8,939 bases of DNA from NCBI GenBank assembly GCA_002407905.1, contig DHPL01000043.1, positions 33,502 through 42,440 of the forward strand, given 5' to 3'. The notes below the pieces were generated by a model. That model saw only the letters and a list, made by a program, of their open reading frames with translations. It was not told the origin of the DNA and searched no databases. This DNA is from Anaerolineaceae bacterium UBA5365 (GTDB lineage: Bacteria > Chloroflexota > Anaerolineae > Anaerolineales > Anaerolineaceae). This document shows, one piece after another, positions 6,218 to 8,939 of the stretch. Position 1 is the stretch's first letter; every line of letters begins with the position of its first letter. A program made the position numbers and the translations under genes.

Positions 6218-7048
6218 ATGGCCGGAAAATCCTGGTGGGAAAGGCTGGCGGAATATAACCGCCAGCAGGAAACACAGCAGGCTGAACAATGGGCCGCCCT
6301 GGCGGCGCGCCTGAGCAAGCGCAAACCGGCACAGGCGGAGCCCTTGGCGATCTTGCCCGCAGGCAAGCAAGCGGCCGGCCTGAGCTTCGACAACAATTCA
6401 CGCTATTTGCAGCTGGCCTTCAACCACGACCTGTCTACCGCGGTAGGCGTACTGCCCAAGATCGTGCGCGACCCGCGGATCATGATCGAGGCGGGTACGC
6501 CGTTCATCAAGCGCGAGGGCATGGCCGGTGTGCGCGCCCTGGCGCGTTCGGCGCCGGGCATCACCGTGGCGGATATGAAGGTGAGCGATGGCGCGGTGGA
6601 TGAGGTGCGGATGGCCGCCCAGGCTGGCGCCCGGGCGATCACCGTATTGGGCAGCAGCCCGGTGGAGACCCTGCGGCTTTTCATCGAGACCTGCAAGCAG
6701 ATGGGCATGATCAGCATGATCGATATGCTGGGCGTTGAAGACCCCCTGACGGTGCTGCGGCCGCTGTACACGCCCCCGGATGTGGTGGTGATCCACCGCG
6801 GACGGGACGAGGAGAGCAACCGGGCCAAGATGATCCGCTACCGGCATATCAGCCGCATCCGCAGCAAGTACGATGTGATGATCAGCGCGGCTGGCGGGGT
6901 GAACCTGCGCGAAGCGCGCAGCGCGGTGTTTAACGGGGCGAATATTGTGGTGGTGAATGTGGTGCGGCCCGGCGACCCCTGGGATGGCATCCGCACGAGT
7001 GATGACATCACGGCGCTGACGCAGCAGTTCCTCGAGACGATCGCCTGA
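6218..7048 (+). CDS. HUMPS-family protein, 3-hexulose-6-phosphate synthase-like (OMP decarboxylase superfamily)
   Basis: HPS-type enzymes condense formaldehyde with ribulose 5-phosphate, or run in reverse to supply pentose phosphates. The 276-residue protein has an Ala/Gln/Lys-rich N-terminal extension (about 1-55), then a TIM barrel: YLQLAFNHDL (63-72), IEAGTPFIKREG (90-101), the superfamily fingerprint D119-x-K121-x-x-D124 in ADMKVSDG, VTVLGSSP-like segment (142-148), IDMLGVEDP (168-176), VVIHRGRDEE (190-199), the phosphate-binding strand ISAAGGV (222-228), and NGANIVVVNVVRPGDPW (239-255). From memory this matches archaeal HUMPS proteins and the Hps half of archaeal Fae-Hps fusions better than bacterial methylotroph HPS. 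No 6-phospho-3-hexuloisomerase is in the window, so the pathway is uncertain. Spacing of nine bases from the slipin gene implies one operon. The exact substrate is inferred. Confidence 0.85.
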   Translation: MAGKSWWERLAEYNRQQETQQAEQWAALAARLSKRKPAQAEPLAILPAGKQAAGLSFDNNSRYLQLAFNHDLSTAVGVLPKIVRDPRIMIEAGTPFIKREGMAGVRALARSAPGITVADMKVSDGAVDEVRMAAQAGARAITVLGSSPVETLRLFIETCKQMGMISMIDMLGVEDPLTVLRPLYTPPDVVVIHRGRDEESNRAKMIRYRHISRIRSKYDVMISAAGGVNLREARSAVFNGANIVVVNVVRPGDPWDGIRTSDDITALTQQFLETIA

Positions 7049-7140
7049 TGCAGGCGGTGTACCGGGTAGAAAATTGGGAGTTGACGCGGGTTGTGATGCT
7101 GCTGAGACTTGCCCTGAAAATGAACACAGTTGATGATTGA
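7048..7140 (+). CDS. Possible 30-residue small ORF between HUMPS and DUF3052 genes
   Basis: An ATG overlaps the HUMPS stop as TGATG. The frame then runs 30 codons to a TGA at 7138-7140, nine bases before the DUF3052 ATG. The product would be a small, partly hydrophobic peptide with a central VVMLLRLALKM stretch. The exact filling of the gap and the coupled start are the only evidence. It may be a microprotein, a coupling leader, or an accident of a 100-base gap. Confidence 0.25.
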   Translation: MQAVYRVENWELTRVVMLLRLALKMNTVDD

Positions 7141-7149
7141 GCGGCCGGA

Positions 7150-7578
7150 ATGAAAAGCCTAGCCGAAAAGATGCAGGTAAAACAGGGGGACAAGGTGTTG
7201 GTCCTCAACCCGCCTGAGGGTTGGACCTGGCGTTTTGGGCCGGCGGATGATCAGGCGGAACCGGGACGAGTTTACGACCATATCCTGAGCTTTGTGCGCC
7301 AGGAGGGTGAAATCCGCGCCGGATTGCCCGCGTGGAAGGCGAGCATTGGGGCAGGGGGGAAGCTTTGGGTGGCATGGCCAAAGGCCAAAAAGTTGGGGTC
7401 TGATCTCAAATTGGATACGGTGGTCAAGGCGGTTTACCCCCAGGGCTTGGTGGAGAGCGTGAACCTGGCAGTGGATGAAACCTGGACGGCCCTCAAGTTT
7501 ACCTGGCCAAAACCGGGGAAGGTTTATCGGGACCATCATGCGGTCCTGGTCCGCGACCCGAATCAGCCGGCGGAGTGA
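7150..7578 (+). CDS. DUF3052 domain protein
   Basis: This soluble protein of 142 residues matches the DUF3052 family from memory: KVLVLNPPEGW (15-25), a degenerate acidic loop, a helix with DHILSFVRQEGEI (43-55), the strand GGKLWVAWPKAKK (69-81), SDLKLDTVV (84-92), GLVESVNLAVDETWTALKF (99-117). The Rossmann-like alternation of strands and helices resembles methyltransferase folds, but no SAM-binding glycine motif is evident and the family has no established activity. The ATG at 7150 is the only reasonable start, since an in-frame TGA lies at 7138. The ribosome-binding site is weak. It appears to be the last gene of the slipin-HUMPS unit and is followed by the REP-like repeat array rather than a classical terminator. 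Confidence 0.82.
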   Translation: MKSLAEKMQVKQGDKVLVLNPPEGWTWRFGPADDQAEPGRVYDHILSFVRQEGEIRAGLPAWKASIGAGGKLWVAWPKAKKLGSDLKLDTVVKAVYPQGLVESVNLAVDETWTALKFTWPKPGKVYRDHHAVLVRDPNQPAE

Positions 7579-7609
7579 GTGGTTTGGGGGCAGTAAGATT
7601 AATAGGCTT

Positions 7610-7645
7610 GGCAGGGGGGGGACGAGCACGGGCGAGGCTCTCCCG
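7610..7645 (+). repeat. REP-like element A1 (degenerate)
   Basis: This is the most diverged A copy. GTAG has become GCAG and the left stem arm is mutated to an eight-G run (7614-7621), so the hairpin is weakened. The right arm CTCTCCC is intact. Confidence 0.7.
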
Positions 7646-7688
7646 GTAATCGAAGGATCAATTTACTCAAATCGTTATAGGATAAACA

Positions 7689-7724
7689 TGCGGGATGACC
7701 TCAGTGCCTTCGATCATCCCCTAC
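7689..7724 (-). repeat. REP-like element B1
   Basis: Stem arms GGGATGA (7692-7698) and TCATCCC (7714-7720) form a perfect 7-bp stem with a 15-base loop. CTAC (7721-7724) is GTAG on the minus strand, at the 5' foot of the stem. Confidence 0.8.
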
Positions 7725-7752
7725 GCCAGCGTTTGTGAGAACACGAACCTTG

Positions 7753-7788
7753 GGTAGGGGAGAGACGAGCGCAGGCGAGGCTCTACCG
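7753..7788 (+). repeat. REP-like element A2
   Basis: GTAG (7754-7757) directly precedes the stem arm GGGAGAG (7758-7764). The right arm CTCTACC (7781-7787) has one mismatch caused by a C-to-A change. Confidence 0.8.
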
Positions 7789-7830
7789 CATTAGACCGTT
7801 CATCCAACAGCTTCCATAATAGATAAAACA

Positions 7831-7866
7831 TGCGGGATGACCTCAGTGCCTTCGATCATCCCCTAC
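7831..7866 (-). repeat. REP-like element B2
   Basis: This copy is identical to B1 across the 36 bases, with stem arms GGGATGA (7834-7840) and TCATCCC (7856-7862) and GTAG on the minus strand at 7863-7866. A second small stem CCCCT/AGGGG (7860-7864/7870-7874) follows and shares the CCCC of this element. Confidence 0.8.
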
Positions 7867-7952
7867 CGGAGGGGTTTGTAATTATTGCGACCAAAAGTGG
7901 CCGAGGTTTTTAGGTTGGCCGTCCAATACCCTTCAACAATCCATGTGTGCCG

Positions 7953-7988
7953 GGTAGGGGAGAGACGAGCGCAGACGAGGCTCTCCCG
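7953..7988 (+). repeat. REP-like element A3
   Basis: GTAG (7954-7957) is followed by stem GGGAGAG (7958-7964) / CTCTCCC (7981-7987), a perfect 7-bp stem. It lies exactly 200 bases after A2, differs from it at two positions, and is not followed by a B copy. Confidence 0.8.
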
Positions 7989-8039
7989 CATTATCAAAAT
8001 TGCAGCGCTAAATATCTTCGAGGAGGTGGAGTATATTCG

Positions 8040-8390
8040 TTAGGCGCGCAGGATCTTTTCCAGAGCTTTGCCTTTGGCTAATTCGTCGATGAGTTTGTCC
8101 AGCCAGCGGATTTTTTGCATGAGCGGGTCTTCGATTTGCTCTACGCGCACGCCGCAGACGACGCCGGTGATTTTATCGGTATTCGGGTTCATCTGGGGGG
8201 CCTGAGCAAAGAAGCTTTCCAGAGAGGTGGCATTATCGATTTGGGCTTGGAGGCCCTGCGGCGTGTAGCCGGTGAGCCAGGTAATGACCGTATCCACCTC
8301 GGATTTGGTTCGCCCTTTGCGTTCCGCTTTTTGAATGTAGAGCGGATAGACGCTGGCGAAAGTCATTTTATAAACGCGTTCATTTTTCAC
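8040..8390 (-). CDS. DUF2200 family protein
   Basis: A small soluble protein matching DUF2200 from memory along its whole length: [21 protein letters not shown], then [47 protein letters not shown] and a C-terminal [18 protein letters not shown]. The family has no known function and no catalytic motif stands out beyond one conserved Cys in the GVVCGVRVE segment. The frame has an ATG at 8396, but GGAGG lies only one base before it and seven bases before a GTG at 8390. Homologues, as I recall them, begin six residues before the Tyr of the RVY segment, which fits the GTG. I therefore start at 8390 (116 residues). The gene stands alone on the minus strand, convergent with DUF3052, with REP-like elements on both sides. 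Confidence 0.85.
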   Translation of the reverse strand: MKNERVYKMTFASVYPLYIQKAERKGRTKSEVDTVITWLTGYTPQGLQAQIDNATSLESFFAQAPQMNPNTDKITGVVCGVRVEQIEDPLMQKIRWLDKLIDELAKGKALEKILRA

Positions 8391-8397
8391 GATCATT

Positions 8398-8402
8398 CCT
8401 CC
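8398..8402 (-). promoter_or_regulatory. Shine-Dalgarno deciding a GTG start for DUF2200
   Basis: GGAGG on the minus strand is one base from the ATG at 8396, too close for initiation. It is seven bases from the GTG at 8390, which is ideal spacing. Confidence 0.6.
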
Positions 8403-8420
8403 GGGGTTGGATAGGGCTTT

Positions 8421-8426
8421 ATTTTA
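8421..8426 (-). promoter_or_regulatory. Possible -10 of the DUF2200 gene
   Basis: TAAAAT on the minus strand lies about 30 bases upstream of the start, in a short AT-rich patch. No convincing -35 is seen, so this is weakly supported. Confidence 0.3.
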
Positions 8427-8530
8427 TCAAAAGCGTGTGGGCAGGGTGCGAGCAGCGGCAGACAGGGCATGTCCAGAAAACAGAGTGGGGTTGTGCTGTG
8501 CCAGAGGGGTTTGTGCCAACAGGAATTCTG

Positions 8531-8566
8531 GGTAGGGGAGAGACGAGCGCAGGCGAGGCTCTCCCG
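8531..8566 (+). repeat. REP-like element A4
   Basis: This is the best A copy: GTAG (8532-8535), perfect stem GGGAGAG (8536-8542) / CTCTCCC (8559-8565). It is preceded at about 8503-8514 by an AGGGGTTTGTG tract like the 3' flank of B2, suggesting that an eroded B copy once stood in front of it. Confidence 0.8.
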
Positions 8567-8590
8567 ATATGCGCAAGATCCTTTTCAATA

Positions 8591-8626
8591 ACAGGGATGA
8601 GCTCAGTGCCTTCGATCAATCCCGAG
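8591..8626 (-). repeat. REP-like element B3 (degenerate)
   Basis: The core CTCAGTGCCTTCGATCA matches B1 and B2, and the left arm GGGATGA (8594-8600) is intact. The right arm carries an extra A (TCAATCCC, 8616-8623) and the terminal CTAC is lost. Confidence 0.7.
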
Positions 8627-8645
8627 ACTGGCGTTCGTGGTTATT

Positions 8646-8681
8646 AGCGGGATGAGCTCCCTATGGTCGATCATCCCCTAC
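8646..8681 (-). repeat. REP-like element B4
   Basis: Both stem arms are intact (GGGATGA 8649-8655, TCATCCC 8671-8677) and GTAG is present on the minus strand at 8678-8681. The loop has diverged strongly from B1 and B2, so the stem is conserved better than the loop. Confidence 0.75.
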
Positions 8682-8695
8682 CGCAGGGGTTTTTT
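8675..8695 (+). terminator. Terminator-like hairpin attached to REP element B4
   Basis: CCCCT (8675-8679) and AGGGG (8685-8689) enclose a 5-base loop and are followed by six T residues (8690-8695). The left arm overlaps the right foot of element B4, so the two hairpins exclude each other. No plus-strand gene lies directly upstream. Confidence 0.4.
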
Positions 8696-8756
8696 ATGGT
8701 TGCAATGTCGAAACAGCCAAGATCCGTACCAGGATGTACCAGCCGGGAATAGATAA

Positions 8757-8783
8757 GGGCGTGCACAAGTGGCACGTCCCTAC
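8757..8783 (-). repeat. Third REP-like palindrome (C)
   Basis: GGGCGTGC (8757-8764) and GCACGTCCC (8772-8780) form an 8-bp stem with one bulge and a 7-base loop. The flanking CTAC (8780-8783) is GTAG on the minus strand, in the same place as in elements B1, B2 and B4, but the stem sequence is unrelated. It is a single copy in this window. Between 8696 and 8756, and between 8784 and 8837, I see no gene or other structure. Confidence 0.5.
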
Positions 8784-8837
8784 ATCGGCGCCTATTCGGT
8801 TAGAAGCGTACTGCCCGCACCAGCGGCAGAGGAAAAC

Positions 8838-8939
<102 letters not shown>

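Larger units (their letters stand above)
7610..7988. repeat. Array of GTAG-type REP-like palindromes in alternating orientation (A1-B1-A2-B2-A3)
   Basis: This 461-base gap between the convergent DUF3052 and DUF2200 genes carries no gene. It holds five copies of a roughly 36-base palindrome: A copies on the plus strand at 7610, 7753 and 7953, B copies on the minus strand at 7689 and 7831. A and the reverse complement of B align over nearly their whole length (shared GTAGGGGA start, GAGG and CCCGCA blocks), so they are one family in inverted orientation, as in BIME/REPIN elements. Spacers are 43 bases (A1-B1), 28 (B1-A2), 42 (A2-B2) and 86 (B2-A3). Confidence 0.8.

Noticed and set aside
5492..6396. 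Long minus-strand frames (205 and 211 codons) antisense to the slipin and HUMPS genes
   Set aside because: They are rich in His, Leu and Arg or in Ser and Ala, as expected of antisense shadows in GC-rich DNA, and the sense genes are certain.
7953..7988. Exact 200-base distance between A2 and A3 as a meaningful period
   Set aside because: Other distances are 143 and 578 bases, so the round number is probably chance.
7610..8681. Repeat cluster as a CRISPR array
   Set aside because: Repeats alternate in orientation, spacers vary from about 24 to 86 bases in neighbouring copies, some copies are degenerate, and no cas gene is near.
7610..8681. Repeat cluster as a toxin-antitoxin or integron attC array
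   Set aside because: There are no integrase or antitoxin-like genes, and the conserved features (GTAG plus hairpin) match REP elements rather than attC sites, which need R'' and R' boxes.

Overview
The window looks like a piece of a mid-to-high-GC bacterial chromosome. The gene set, the style of the hypothetical proteins and the archaeal-flavoured HUMPS enzyme would suit a Chloroflexota (Anaerolineae-type) genome. That placement is an inference from remembered family resemblance and was not searched. No ribosomal or tRNA gene, CRISPR array, phage gene or intact transposase is visible.

Layout. (1) 1-2555, plus strand: the 3' part of a membrane protein that probably had an N-terminal zinc ribbon, a four-helix membrane protein, uracil phosphoribosyltransferase (upp) with its own terminator, and a YjjG-type HAD nucleotidase. 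(2) 5255-2552, minus strand: a compact four-gene operon behind an extended -10 promoter. It encodes a metallo-beta-lactamase-fold protein that has lost most metal ligands, a 100-residue hypothetical protein, the adenine DNA glycosylase MutY and a CadD-type transporter. Its last stop codon overlaps the yjjG stop codon. (3) 5432-7578, plus strand: a slipin/stomatin-like membrane protein, a HUMPS-family (3-hexulose-6-phosphate synthase-like) enzyme, a possible 30-codon ORF that fills the next gap, and a DUF3052 protein. (4) 7579-8837: mainly intergenic DNA, with a DUF2200 gene on the minus strand in the middle. It carries at least nine short palindromes. (5) 8838-8939: homopolymeric G/C, almost certainly a sequencing or assembly artefact at a contig end.

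The most interesting structure is the repeat region. Two superficially different repeats, A (plus orientation, four copies) and B (minus orientation, four copies), turn out to be diverged versions of one element. Read on the right strand, each starts with GTAG followed by a 7-bp hairpin stem, and the two subtypes differ by compensated changes in the stem. They alternate in opposite orientations. This is the architecture of REP/BIME/REPIN elements, whose hallmark is a 5' GTAG and which are moved by RAYT (TnpA-REP) transposases. A ninth, unrelated palindrome at 8757-8783 also carries GTAG at the matching end. No RAYT gene lies in the window, so any mobilising enzyme must be elsewhere.

The genes mostly look like housekeeping: pyrimidine salvage plus nucleotide clean-up, base-excision repair, metal export and membrane-domain organisation. 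I found no defence or biosynthetic system. The next most notable points are the ligand-depleted MBL protein and the HUMPS enzyme with its charged N-terminal extension beside a slipin.
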